Shown: positions 1 to 8,366, numbered from the stretch's first letter. The stretch is 64,000 nucleotides of DNA from Candidatus Rhabdochlamydia oedothoracis (GCF_019453995.1 NZ_CP075587.1:310001-374000); one strand, 5' to 3'. Numbers and translations are program-made. Notes: generated by a model from the letters alone, not told the origin.

Positions 1-96
1 CAACAAGATTAAAAAATTATATGTTTAAACTAAATTTTTTTATATATCTATTGTTAGAGACTGAAAAATAAAATATTTTTTAAGGAAGTTGTTTTG

Positions 97-834
97 ATGG
101 TAAAACGAATTTTGACTATTTTAATTTTTTTTTCAATAAGTTGTTATGCAGATTTCTCTTATGATTTAGCAATTCTAACTATACCAAAATCTGGTACCCA
201 TCTTTTAGAAAAATCACTTGGTTTAATCACTAGACAAGAATTTAAGCTTGGTCAAACTGTATTAATAAATGGAAAACTCGTGCTTTTTAATCATTTGTGG
301 CCAGAAATGAATTCAGTAATATACAACCAGAACAAATTTAAAGTTATTTTATTTCGAGATCCAAGAGATGCACTCATCTCACAGATGTTTTGGATGGAAA
401 AACAAAAAACATGGCCAGGCGCAACTAAAAATCAAATAGATGCATTTCTTTCTATGCCAGAGTATGAGAAGATCAATTTTCTCATAGATATACCAGTAGG
501 GATGTTTTATTATTTTAATCTTTGCTCTGAATTGCTTGATGATTCTCAAGTTATAGCTTTTCGTTTTGAGGATTTAGTTGGTCCAGAGGGTGGTGGTTGT
601 CGATTACGGCAAGAAGAAACTTTGAAAAAGCTGGCTTTAATCCTTGGACAGGCAATAACCACAAACGAAATTACAGAAATTGCATTACAGCTATTTGGTA
701 ATACAAAAACCTTTCGAAAAGGGCAAATTGACATTTGGAAACAGTATTTTAGCGATGAACATAAAAGTCTATTTAAAAAAAAGATGGGAGAGTATCTCAT
801 TAAGCTAGGATATGAAAAAGATAATCAATGGTAG
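97..834 (+). CDS. Exported sulfotransferase-like protein
   Basis: This 245-residue protein looks like a PAPS-dependent sulfotransferase that is exported. A signal peptide occupies about residues 1-18 (hydrophobic stretch ending in SCYA). It is followed at once by a phosphosulfate-binding loop, IPKSGTHLLEKSL, and near residue 85 by a 3'-phosphate-binding motif, LFRDPRDALISQMFW. I chose ATG 97 over the TTG at 94 because AAGGAAG lies about 9 bases upstream of it. The next gene is convergent, so it appears to be transcribed alone. The oddity is the signal peptide: PAPS is normally a cytosolic cofactor. The acceptor substrate cannot be told from sequence. The sulfotransferase fold is fairly secure from the two motifs; activity is inferred. 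Confidence 0.72.
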   Translation: MVKRILTILIFFSISCYADFSYDLAILTIPKSGTHLLEKSLGLITRQEFKLGQTVLINGKLVLFNHLWPEMNSVIYNQNKFKVILFRDPRDALISQMFWMEKQKTWPGATKNQIDAFLSMPEYEKINFLIDIPVGMFYYFNLCSELLDDSQVIAFRFEDLVGPEGGGCRLRQEETLKKLALILGQAITTNEITEIALQLFGNTKTFRKGQIDIWKQYFSDEHKSLFKKKMGEYLIKLGYEKDNQW

Positions 835-837
835 ATT

Positions 838-1551
838 CTATTTAGATCTCTGTAAAGTAGGGAATTTATCGAATATCTTCCATTTTTCATTCCACTCTTG
901 CCATTTAGTAAAAATAGGTTGAATGCAACCTTTCCATAGCCCTCCTGCGACACAACACTTGATTGCCTTGTTTGTTAGTCGATTTACCAATGCATTTAAA
1001 ACAAACCGAGCAGCGGGGTGAGACTTATCAATAAGAATTCTGGCGTATTTAGCTGTGTTATTTGCTCTTTCTATACAGGCTTCTACAGAAATGCGTTCTG
1101 GTTCGGGAGTATCGGAAACCAAAAGCCTTTTTAATGCATAAGAACAAAGCTTTACTGAATAATGCTTTTCTGAGCACCCTGTGCATTTATGGGCATCTAA
1201 GAACTCCTCTATAGAATTTACAACTGCATTAAAATTTTCTAATTGATCGATATTTGCATAAACAATAGCTAATCCAAAAAGAGAGCGAAAGTGTAGATTG
1301 ATATTATCTTCTGCATTTTGTGAAAGTTGATAACCTACTTCTAAATCATTTAATGCAAGATCATAATTTTGGCATAGTAGATAACTTTCTGCACGATTAA
1401 TGTAGCAATCTGCTGAGCCAAGATCGGCAATTTGTGCTGTTTCAAAATCAAGGACCTCTTGGACCGAATTAAAATCAGCGAGAGTTTGAGCATAGATCAG
1501 CTGCCATAAAACTGACAAAAGAAAGATCAAGATAAATTTTGGTGTTTTCAT
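838..1551 (-). CDS. Exported TPR-like protein of unknown function
   Basis: I do not recognise a specific family. The 237-residue product begins with a clear signal peptide (about residues 1-21, ending LIYAQ). Residues 45-80 read like a tetratricopeptide unit (CYINRAESYLLCQNYDLAL), with a possible second helical pair after it. It has about ten cysteines, including a CTGC pair near residue 118 and a CC pair near 200, so disulfides are plausible after export. It converges on the sulfotransferase gene with only 3 bases between the stop codons. Role unknown; a protein-binding periplasmic or secreted factor is the most that can be said. Confidence 0.6.
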   Translation of the reverse strand: MKTPKFILIFLLSVLWQLIYAQTLADFNSVQEVLDFETAQIADLGSADCYINRAESYLLCQNYDLALNDLEVGYQLSQNAEDNINLHFRSLFGLAIVYANIDQLENFNAVVNSIEEFLDAHKCTGCSEKHYSVKLCSYALKRLLVSDTPEPERISVEACIERANNTAKYARILIDKSHPAARFVLNALVNRLTNKAIKCCVAGGLWKGCIQPIFTKWQEWNEKWKIFDKFPTLQRSK

Positions 1552-1624
1552 AAAACGAGCTTCTTTTTATTAGAAGAGTGAATTTTTCCTTGTAGGGTAA
1601 CGCTATAAAATTTTTTAGATCAAT

Positions 1625-1775
1625 AGATTTCTTGCATAACCCCTTATTTTAAAGCTTTCATTTATAGATTCCTATCTTAACAAAAGCATTTCCAGCTATA
1701 TCGCTTAAACAATCATATCTCATGGATTAAAATACTTTAAAATTTTAGATTGCTTATTGGTTATGCAAGAGATCT
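1625..1775 (+). repeat. 151-bp MITE, copy 1
   Basis: This non-coding element is bounded by 17-base terminal inverted repeats (AGATTTCTTGCATAACC at 1625-1641 and its near-complement at 1759-1775) and flanked by AAT on both sides (1622-1624 and 1776-1778). A second copy lies at 10298-10449 in the opposite orientation and differs at only about three positions. It encodes no protein, so it must be moved by a transposase supplied elsewhere; none of the IS ends in this window matches its termini. Confidence 0.85.
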
Positions 1776-1815
1776 AATATCTAAAGAGTCAAAAGGCGTT
1801 TAAAATCAGTGCTTA

Positions 1816-1858
1816 TATATTATTCATTTTATTTTTAAAAAATAAAATGAATAATATA
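1816..1858. promoter_or_regulatory. Perfect 21-bp inverted repeat upstream of msrA
   Basis: The arms at 1816-1836 and 1838-1858 are exactly complementary around one central A. The repeat ends 25 bases before the msrA ATG. As RNA it would form a long A/U-only hairpin just upstream of the ribosome binding site; as DNA it is a dyad that could bind a dimeric regulator. No gene ends on the + strand upstream, so a terminator role for an upstream transcript is less likely. Confidence 0.55.
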
Positions 1859-1883
1859 ACTCGAGAATACACAGGAGTTGTTT

Positions 1884-2498
1884 ATGTCCAAAAAGAAAAT
1901 ATATTGGATTTGGAAGATTTTAAGTTTTGCTTTTTTTTGTTATTTACTTTCTGTTCATGGGCAGGTAGATGATAAAATGCTCGAAATAGCAACCTTTGCT
2001 GGAGGTTGTTTTTGGTGCGTGCAACATGATTTTAGTCAAATTGATGGGGTAATATCTACAACGGTGGGCTATACAGGTGGGCATAAATTAGATCCTACCT
2101 ATAAAGAAGTCTCTTCTGGGACCACAGGTCATCTAGAAGCTGTACAAGTGGTTTATAATCCACAAAGAATCAGCTATGAGAAACTTTTAGATGACTATTG
2201 GAAAATGATTGATCCTACAAGAAATAATGGACAGTTTTGTGATTCTGGACCTCAATATAGACCTGTTATTTTTTATCATAATTTAAGCCAAAAACAGGCT
2301 GCTGAAAGATCAAAGCAAGCGCTTGTTCAGTCAAAAAGATTTCCTCAGGTTTTGGTACAAATTTTGCCAGAAACCACTTTTTATGCAGCAGAGGAGTATC
2401 ATCAAAATTATTTTAAAACACATTTTATACGCTATAAATTTTACTATTATAGATGCGGAAGAGATAAACGACTTAAAGATCTTTGGAATTCGGCTTGA
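1884..2498 (+). CDS. msrA: Peptide methionine sulfoxide reductase MsrA, exported
   Basis: MsrA reduces methionine-S-sulfoxide in proteins. The catalytic motif FAGGCFWC sits at about residues 35-42, followed by VGYTGG and the conserved C-terminal AEEYHQNYF. ATG 1884 is preferred to the TTG at 1878 because AGGAG lies 7-11 bases upstream of it. Residues 1-28 form a basic start plus hydrophobic segment consistent with a signal peptide, unlike the classic cytosolic enzyme. MsrA is recycled by thioredoxin; an exported thioredoxin and thioredoxin reductase are encoded at 18.5-20 kb. The 3' end overlaps the convergent downstream gene by 26 bases. Identification is strong; export is inferred. Confidence 0.92.
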   Translation: MSKKKIYWIWKILSFAFFCYLLSVHGQVDDKMLEIATFAGGCFWCVQHDFSQIDGVISTTVGYTGGHKLDPTYKEVSSGTTGHLEAVQVVYNPQRISYEKLLDDYWKMIDPTRNNGQFCDSGPQYRPVIFYHNLSQKQAAERSKQALVQSKRFPQVLVQILPETTFYAAEEYHQNYFKTHFIRYKFYYYRCGRDKRLKDLWNSA

Positions 2499-3807
2499 AT
2501 TTCACTTCGATAAGGCTACCTGTAATACAGGATTTAAGGCAGTTAAGAATGGCTTCTGCTACTTCTTCTGTAGAAAGTAGGATAGAAGGATCTTCTCTGG
2601 GGAATTCTCGATGGCGCATAGCTGTAGCGGTTCTTTGTGGGGCAATCGCATTGATATAAAGATGAGAGTATTCTTCTGCTAGTCCTTGTGTAAAGTTCAC
2701 AATGGCAGCTTTGCAACTGGCATAAATGGTATAGTTTTTTCTGCCACGAGAATAGCTGGAAGAGGCCATATTGAGAATATGACCTTGCGGTTTTATTTGA
2801 GCATATTTGCAACAGAAGAGTACACTGGTTAAATTAGCTGCGACGATCTCTTGAATTTCTTGTTCTGAAAGTCGTATAAAAGGTTTTTTTATAAAAAATC
2901 CAATACTATTAATTAATCCATCTACTGAACCAAAATCATTAAAAATATCTGTAAATACTTTTTCTACATCACTAGGGCAACATAAATTAGCAGGATAGCT
3001 TTTAGAAGATCGAGATACATCGATTGCTTTCGCACCCTCTTTTTCTAAGCTTTTAATAATTGCCTGTCCGATCCCTCCAGATCCTCCCGTAATAATATAA
3101 CGTTTATTTTTTAGTGTTTTTAGGCTAGACTTTGTATCAGAATATTGTAGACGAAAAATTTGCTCTGCTAAAAATAAGTCTAACTCTGTTGTGATTTTAA
3201 TATTGTACTCACTTCCTTCTGTAATGAATACTTGATGATCTTTAGCAAGCACAAGAGAGCAATCATCAGAACTGTTTTTTTGGATAGCATTTAAGTGAGC
3301 TTCTAAAATAAGAGCATAGGAAAAACTCTGTGGGGTTTGTCCTCGTAGGTATTGACTACGAGGAGGGATTGCATGAATTTGCTTTAAATCCATTGTATGA
3401 ACAAGAGTGTCACTACAGGTAATGCAAGTATCAACAGCTTTATGCAGGCTAGCAAGAGAAATATTTTTTTGTAAAATTTCTTTGCTGACAAAAGGCCTGA
3501 CTGCATCGTGAATCACAACAATTTCCGTATGAGAAGGACAAGCTAATAATCCTTTCAAAGAAGATGCCTGGCGGTTTGATCCTCCTGCAATCACATAAAC
3601 CTGATCATTAAAAGAAGTCTCTTTTTGGATTTGTTTGATATATTCAGGTGCACAAACCAGAATAATACGGGAAAAAAGTTGCGTATTTAAGAATTTATCT
3701 AAGGTGTGGTGATAGATCTTTTTTCCAGATAAGCGATGAAATTGTTTCGGGATTTGGCTGCCAAATCTAGTTCCAGATCCAGCCATGAGAAGAATTGCTA
3801 CAATCAT
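2473..3807 (-). CDS. Bifunctional cytidylyltransferase / short-chain dehydrogenase
   Basis: This is a two-domain fusion. Residues 1-220 are an IspD/TarI-type CTP transferase (LLMAGSGTRFGSQIPKQF at the start, VIHDAVRPF near 95, GQTPQSF near 153, DDCSLV near 180). Residues 230-444 are a short-chain dehydrogenase with TGGSGGIG cofactor loop, NSIG, and a catalytic YASCK (YxxxK). The same architecture occurs in the Haemophilus Acs1/Bcs1 family, which reduces ribulose 5-phosphate and activates the product to CDP-ribitol. Alternatively the first domain could serve as IspD in the MEP pathway. It ends 4 bases upstream of... the mcsB stop region and is the last gene of an mcsA-mcsB-this gene run. The fold assignment is sure, the substrate is not. 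Confidence 0.82.
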   Translation of the reverse strand: MIVAILLMAGSGTRFGSQIPKQFHRLSGKKIYHHTLDKFLNTQLFSRIILVCAPEYIKQIQKETSFNDQVYVIAGGSNRQASSLKGLLACPSHTEIVVIHDAVRPFVSKEILQKNISLASLHKAVDTCITCSDTLVHTMDLKQIHAIPPRSQYLRGQTPQSFSYALILEAHLNAIQKNSSDDCSLVLAKDHQVFITEGSEYNIKITTELDLFLAEQIFRLQYSDTKSSLKTLKNKRYIITGGSGGIGQAIIKSLEKEGAKAIDVSRSSKSYPANLCCPSDVEKVFTDIFNDFGSVDGLINSIGFFIKKPFIRLSEQEIQEIVAANLTSVLFCCKYAQIKPQGHILNMASSSYSRGRKNYTIYASCKAAIVNFTQGLAEEYSHLYINAIAPQRTATAMRHREFPREDPSILLSTEEVAEAILNCLKSCITGSLIEVKFKPNSKDL

Positions 3808-3811
3808 GGTT

Positions 3812-4873
3812 TTAAATGCTTAAAGCTATTCCTTGCAGCTGTTTATGTAAGAACTCTGCGCGTTTTCTAGCGCTTTCTTGAGGATCTGAAAGGGCTGTAT
3901 TACAAATATAAGTCAGATGAGCGCGTCTACATGTAAATAATAGATTATTAATGGTTTTTTCAGAAACTCCTTTAACCCAGTTGAGTTCTAAACCAAGCTT
4001 AATTAAGCTTAAAGCATTTAGCGCTTCTTTTTCTTGTATTTGGTAAGAGTGTAAAAGAAGGCCATAAGCACGACTTATCTGATCTTTAATTTCTGAGTTG
4101 CCTTTTTCTTTTAAATGGGTGCGTAATGTCTTTTCTAAAGCCATAAAATTCATAATTGTCGTATGTAAGGAATAGAGAATTGTTTCCTCATTTATACCTA
4201 ATGTATAGACATTGCTTAAAATAATAAGATCGCCGATTAACTCTTCTAATGTACCTGACATGCCTATAGCATATATATTTTCTTGTTGGCTTTTAGTTAG
4301 TAGTTCTTGTAGCTGTCCACAGTGAATAATAGCGGGTAGATGTAAATAAGCATGTACTCTAAGAGCTGTTCCTGAATGTTGAGGATAAGAAGTTAAAAAA
4401 CCAAATTTATGGGAGAAAGAGAAATCAAGAGTTTTATTTAAATCCGTTTCTATTTGATTGAGCCGATTCCAGGTTGTTTCCCATTCTCCTTGATAATCAA
4501 CACAACAGATATGTAAATGATCCTCTTTATTAATTTGCACAAAGAATAACCCATTCTCATCAAGAACAAATCCTTGATGAGAATGGGTATTAGCCAGATT
4601 TTCTAAAAATAAAAAATGTTCAAATAAAAATTCCTTGTCAAGAGCAGAAAGTTGGGTATTTTTTAATGCAATGGATTTAGGCAAACAAGAAGATAGACCA
4701 TTACATAAGATGCTATAAACCCTTTCAAATTCATCATCGAGCATTTTTGCAGGGAAATGATAGCTAGCTAGATTACGACTTAAGGAAAAACAAGTAGCAG
4801 GCCAGATGGCATTTGTTTGATTTTCCCAAGGGGTATGAGAAAAAAGAGTATTTGGTAAGTTAGATTTTTCCAT
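3812..4873 (-). CDS. mcsB: Protein arginine kinase McsB
   Basis: McsB is a phosphagen-kinase-fold enzyme that phosphorylates arginine residues on proteins; with McsA it marks proteins for quality control. Signature stretches are FSLSRNLASYHFPAKM near residue 28, INKEDHLHICC near 115, and FGFLTSYPQHSGTALR near 160. The length of about 353 residues matches the family. I use ATG 4873, which overlaps mcsA by 14 bases; a TTG at 4891 is the alternative and neither has a good Shine-Dalgarno, so translational coupling to mcsA is likely. The CDS contains a perfect 16-bp inverted repeat at 4549-4588. No clpC or ctsR lies nearby, unlike Firmicutes. Confidence 0.9.
   Translation of the reverse strand: MEKSNLPNTLFSHTPWENQTNAIWPATCFSLSRNLASYHFPAKMLDDEFERVYSILCNGLSSCLPKSIALKNTQLSALDKEFLFEHFLFLENLANTHSHQGFVLDENGLFFVQINKEDHLHICCVDYQGEWETTWNRLNQIETDLNKTLDFSFSHKFGFLTSYPQHSGTALRVHAYLHLPAIIHCGQLQELLTKSQQENIYAIGMSGTLEELIGDLIILSNVYTLGINEETILYSLHTTIMNFMALEKTLRTHLKEKGNSEIKDQISRAYGLLLHSYQIQEKEALNALSLIKLGLELNWVKGVSEKTINNLLFTCRRAHLTYICNTALSDPQESARKRAEFLHKQLQGIALSI
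4549..4588. repeat. Perfect 16-bp inverted repeat inside mcsB
   Basis: Arms 4549-4564 and 4573-4588 are exactly complementary around an 8-base spacer. The mRNA would fold into a 16-bp hairpin in the middle of the coding region. It is not followed by a U-run in the mcsB direction, so it is not a standard terminator. Confidence 0.7.
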
Positions 4874-5387
4874 CAGAGTTGTTTTTTCCAATTAGGGTAT
4901 TAATTTGATCGCGAAGCCAGGCTGCTTGTTCATAATTTTCTTTTTTCAAAGCATCGTTTAATGCTTCGTTTAAAGCAACAAGGCGGTTAGAAGAGGGGAT
5001 TTTAGCTGATTTGTTAGGAGACTTCCCTAAGTGCAAAGTTTGATTTTTACAGTTTTTGGTTACTTTTAGCATTTGTAAAGGGATTTTTCCCATAGAAGTT
5101 AATTCTGTAACTAAGATATCTGCAAAAATTGCATAACATTCGCTACATCCTAGAGGGTTTCCCATTTTAATAGACTCTAAAGTGGTGCGGCAGCTCCCAC
5201 AACACATTCCAGTTTCTGCATGGCTTTCATGAAAGGCTGCCTTGTTGGAATAACCATGTAATTTTTGTTCTAAAATAGGACAAGTAGCACACATCTCATT
5301 ACACGTAACCGAAGTATCAAGTATTTCTTTATAGGTTACAGCAATAGGTTTTTTACAGTGAATACATTCAATAGGTCTTTCAGCCAT
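4860..5387 (-). CDS. mcsA: McsA, zinc-finger/UVR activator of McsB
   Basis: This 175-residue protein has the McsA layout. Cysteine pairs for zinc binding are at CIHC (about residue 9), CNEMCATC (29-36), CCGSC (about 62) and CSEC (about 79). A C-terminal UVR motif follows (LNDALKKENYEQAAWLRDQI, about residues 142-161). McsA activates the arginine kinase McsB, whose gene overlaps it by 14 bases. The CxxC content also allows redox or metal sensing. Nothing in the sequence looks damaged. Confidence 0.9.
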   Translation of the reverse strand: MAERPIECIHCKKPIAVTYKEILDTSVTCNEMCATCPILEQKLHGYSNKAAFHESHAETGMCCGSCRTTLESIKMGNPLGCSECYAIFADILVTELTSMGKIPLQMLKVTKNCKNQTLHLGKSPNKSAKIPSSNRLVALNEALNDALKKENYEQAAWLRDQINTLIGKNNSDGKI

Positions 5388-5433
5388 CTAAGTTAAATTC
5401 CTTTTTTTTAGATTCTAGGTAAGATAGGTAAAG

Positions 5434-6612
5434 CTAGTCAACTATTGTTTTTACTGTAGATCCTTGCGGTGTTATAAGTACTAAAAAGAAAGCAACAACC
5501 ATTAAAGAACTCATAATATATAGGGTAGAAATAATGGGTTGCATGGAAACCGTTTTAGAAATCAACCCAGCCCAAGTAGGACCTAAATTTGCAATACACC
5601 AGGCAGAGCCCATTAATAGAGCAGAAATAGTGCTTGGATGTTCAGATAAACATTGATTTGCCCATGATACAACTAAAGGATTCATTGTTCCAATCATTCC
5701 ACCTAAGCAAGTGAGAAATATCACTGTTTTCCAAGAGGGAATAGAAGACTGCAGCAAGAAACTGTAAAACAAAAATAGCGCACTTATGATTACGGTTAGT
5801 AGTACGTATTTGCAATTATACCTATCGCATAGATAACCCGTAATAATCATACAAACAGCTCCCCCTAATATAAAACAAAAATGAGCCCCTCCTTGGCATA
5901 GCCAAATATGACATTCTTTTGTTTGCATAAGATCAGGAAGCAAAAAGATAAAAGCTGCTGATAGTGTTACATTAGCAATTTGGATTAAATATAAAGGCAG
6001 TAATAGCCTCTTGTGTTGTAAGAAGAGCTGGAGGGCTTGTTTAATAGAAAAAGGAGTTGTTTCTATTTTTGCATCTAAGGGATAGAAAAGTAAGAGAATC
6101 AATAAGATCAGAACAGGGATGTAAAAAATCAGAGCATGACCATTAAAAAATGCAATCGTTTTTATAAAGGTAAGTTGAGAAATAGCAAGACCAATTGCTC
6201 CTGAAGAAGAGAATAAAAGAATATAACGTCCTTTATGATTCTCTGATAATTTGCTTGCAAAACCAACTGCAGCAGGATGAAAGGAAGAAGAACCAAGCAT
6301 CATCAAAAGAAGTAGACAAAAAGAAAAAAATAGATGGTCGGTAAATGTCATCCATAGAATAGATGAAGCAAGTCCAAGCCCTAACATCATGATTACCTTG
6401 CGATGTCCTCGATCGGATGTATAGCCAAAACCCAGTTGTAGAGATTCTCCCATAAATCCACTTATGCCTGCAAGAATACCTGCTTTAGTCAAATCAATAT
6501 GGAATAGCGTTTTATAGATAGGCCAAATGCCCGTAAAGAAATCAAGAATTAAATGGCTACACCATAAGAGGCATAAGCTTCTGCACAAAGTAGGTTTGAA
6601 ACAGTAATTCAT
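5434..6612 (-). CDS. MFS transporter, fosmidomycin-resistance-like
   Basis: This is a 12-helix major facilitator superfamily protein of 392 residues. The loop between helices 2 and 3 carries the MFS signature (FGYTSDRGHRK, about residues 62-72), and a related CDRYNCKY loop follows helix 8. The N-terminal layout (short start, then a helix ending FFTGIWPIYKTLF) resembles Fsr-type carriers, but the substrate is uncertain. It lies 46 bases upstream of mcsA on the same strand and could be co-transcribed. Confidence 0.75.
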   Translation of the reverse strand: MNYCFKPTLCRSLCLLWCSHLILDFFTGIWPIYKTLFHIDLTKAGILAGISGFMGESLQLGFGYTSDRGHRKVIMMLGLGLASSILWMTFTDHLFFSFCLLLLMMLGSSSFHPAAVGFASKLSENHKGRYILLFSSSGAIGLAISQLTFIKTIAFFNGHALIFYIPVLILLILLLFYPLDAKIETTPFSIKQALQLFLQHKRLLLPLYLIQIANVTLSAAFIFLLPDLMQTKECHIWLCQGGAHFCFILGGAVCMIITGYLCDRYNCKYVLLTVIISALFLFYSFLLQSSIPSWKTVIFLTCLGGMIGTMNPLVVSWANQCLSEHPSTISALLMGSAWCIANLGPTWAGLISKTVSMQPIISTLYIMSSLMVVAFFLVLITPQGSTVKTIVD

Positions 6613-6755
6613 AAGCTCAAAAAAGCCTTGTTTTTTGCAGCATAAAACAGGATTGTAATATTTCTCTATAGCTAATTCATAATAGACAAAAAATAACTGA
6701 ATCTATAGGTTTTATTTAAAGATAAGAATTAATAAATCAAAAAATGAGGATTGTC

Positions 6756-7091
6756 ATGAAAAAGCAGAAAGTTTTTATTTTAATAGCTAGTTTAGTGATA
6801 TCTTATTCTTCGCTTGAAGCTGCTTTTCAGCAAGAGACGCTTATTGCGAAACTAGGTGCTAAAGGCCAAAGTATCCACATACAAGAACTAGCAAACAAAC
6901 AAGAAGCAGAAAGACAAAAACAATCCAACGCTGAAAGAGCAGAAAAACAAAGAATCGCTAAGCAAGAAGAGCATAAGACAGATCGATTAAAAAAGCAGGA
7001 AATAGAAGAGCAAAGAAAGTTGATCCAAAAGCTAGAAGTGGATGAGGATCATTTTATGACTGATTCCATTCCTGTTTCCGAGGAAAGATAA
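6756..7091 (+). CDS. Small exported coiled-coil protein
   Basis: I do not recognise a family. Signal peptide of about 22 residues (ends SSLEA), then a highly charged helix from residue 45 to 100 rich in Lys, Glu, Gln and Arg (for example KQEAERQKQSNAERAEKQR), predicted to be a coiled coil. I chose ATG 6756 because GAGG at 6747-6750 is well spaced for it; ATG 6744 is in frame but has no ribosome site. It is followed 28 bases later by another small exported protein on the same strand. Role unknown; a structural or surface-associated helix is possible. Confidence 0.55.
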   Translation: MKKQKVFILIASLVISYSSLEAAFQQETLIAKLGAKGQSIHIQELANKQEAERQKQSNAERAEKQRIAKQEEHKTDRLKKQEIEEQRKLIQKLEVDEDHFMTDSIPVSEER

Positions 7092-7119
7092 TGATTCATA
7101 AAAAAACCTAAGGACGATT

Positions 7120-7422
7120 ATGAAAAAACAAATGTTATTTCTTTTATCAATTAGCGTAATGGCCGTTTATTCTCCTTTATATGCTGAGTCATCTCTTGTG
7201 GAAAAAGCAATTGAAGTGCCTGATTTATCTATTGATGAAAAAGTATTTGTTGCAAAATTAAGCGATGAAAATCGTAGGATATTTATTCATCTAGAAAAAA
7301 AGCAGAGAGAATCTATCATTACTGCAGTAAAGAATGGATTGGATCCTGACAAAGCTGTTCAGCATTTGATAGAACCAATGAGTATCGAAAATTGTGCGGT
7401 AGATATGAAATTGAGTAAATAA
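7120..7422 (+). CDS. Small exported protein of unknown function
   Basis: The 100-residue product starts with a signal peptide (about residues 1-22, ending LYAES) after an AAGGACG ribosome site. The mature part is acidic and helical, with a segment resembling short helical adhesion or chaperone proteins (EVPDLSIDEKVFVAKLSDEN). It probably forms an operon with the preceding coiled-coil gene, from which it is separated by 28 bases. No family recognised. Confidence 0.5.
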   Translation: MKKQMLFLLSISVMAVYSPLYAESSLVEKAIEVPDLSIDEKVFVAKLSDENRRIFIHLEKKQRESIITAVKNGLDPDKAVQHLIEPMSIENCAVDMKLSK

Positions 7423-7440
7423 ATCCCAAAATAGCCTGGT

Positions 7441-8346
7441 TTAAAATCCAGGCTGTATTGCAAAAGGATAGCTGAAGAATAGAAAATGAAATATACTAAA
7501 GCCAAAATGACAGAAAATACTCGCTTCAATTGCTTGAGTCCAACGATAAATTACTCCGTAGAAAAGACTTGCACAGAAAGTAAGCACTATTGCAACGAAG
7601 TTGGGAGACCACCCAATGTGTAGAAGAGCAAATAAAATAGAGGTAATGATAATGCTACAGCCTGTGCCTAATGGTTTTGATCCAAATGCTTGATCTAATT
7701 CTTGTTGAAAAAACCCACGAAAAAATGCCTCTTCTGGAATAGAGACAAAAGTCAAGTTCTGAATAACCCAAATCAAAAAAACAGATGGTATTTTAGGATC
7801 AAAGGTAATAGCTTTTAAATAATAAGAAATAGCAGTTAAAATTAAGATCATTAGTGTTAATAACGGTGCAGCTTTTTTTATCAATCCCCAAAGATTTTTT
7901 TTAGATTCGATTAAAGGCAATAGGTAAACGAGCACAAAAAGACCAATAAAGGGCTTATCAAAATTTAGCCATAAGGTTAATGGATAAGAGCTGTTGCTAA
8001 TCGTCAAATCAGAAACAATTTTCCAATTAGCAAAACCTGGTAAGAAATGCATAAATAAAGAGATAGAAATAAAAACAGCAGTACCAAACAGTAAAAAGCG
8101 AATGGAAGGATTCGTGGTTTTTTTCAAAGCGTATTGGCAAATACCTAATAAAATAATAGGAATTAAAGATGCAGTTGTTGCTATATGTGTATATAAAGCT
8201 AAAAAATAAGCAATGAATAAAAAAATAGCCCAAAGCCACTTCTTACAAACCCATAAACTCATTAAGCTTACACCTAGAGTAAAAAAACATAAGGTGAAAA
8301 GTGGGTTCTCTTTAAATATCTCGTAACTAAAAGAACTTATTTGCAT
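7441..8346 (-). CDS. CPBP-family intramembrane protease
   Basis: A polytopic membrane protein of 301 residues with about eight hydrophobic segments. The CPBP (Abi/Rce1-type) motifs are in the C-terminal half: PEEAFFRGFFQQEL (the EExxxR motif, about residues 203-216) and FALLHIGW near 238 with a later HFGF near 279, supplying the metal-binding residues. Members cleave or process membrane or prenylated proteins; the substrate here is unknown. An AAGGAGAG ribosome site is intact at about 8350-8357, but an IS30 element begins only 20 bases upstream of the start codon, so the native promoter has been separated from the gene. Confidence 0.8.
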   Translation of the reverse strand: MQISSFSYEIFKENPLFTLCFFTLGVSLMSLWVCKKWLWAIFLFIAYFLALYTHIATTASLIPIILLGICQYALKKTTNPSIRFLLFGTAVFISISLFMHFLPGFANWKIVSDLTISNSSYPLTLWLNFDKPFIGLFVLVYLLPLIESKKNLWGLIKKAAPLLTLMILILTAISYYLKAITFDPKIPSVFLIWVIQNLTFVSIPEEAFFRGFFQQELDQAFGSKPLGTGCSIIITSILFALLHIGWSPNFVAIVLTFCASLFYGVIYRWTQAIEASIFCHFGFSIFHFLFFSYPFAIQPGF

Positions 8347-8366
8347 AACTCTCCTTGATCTTCCTC

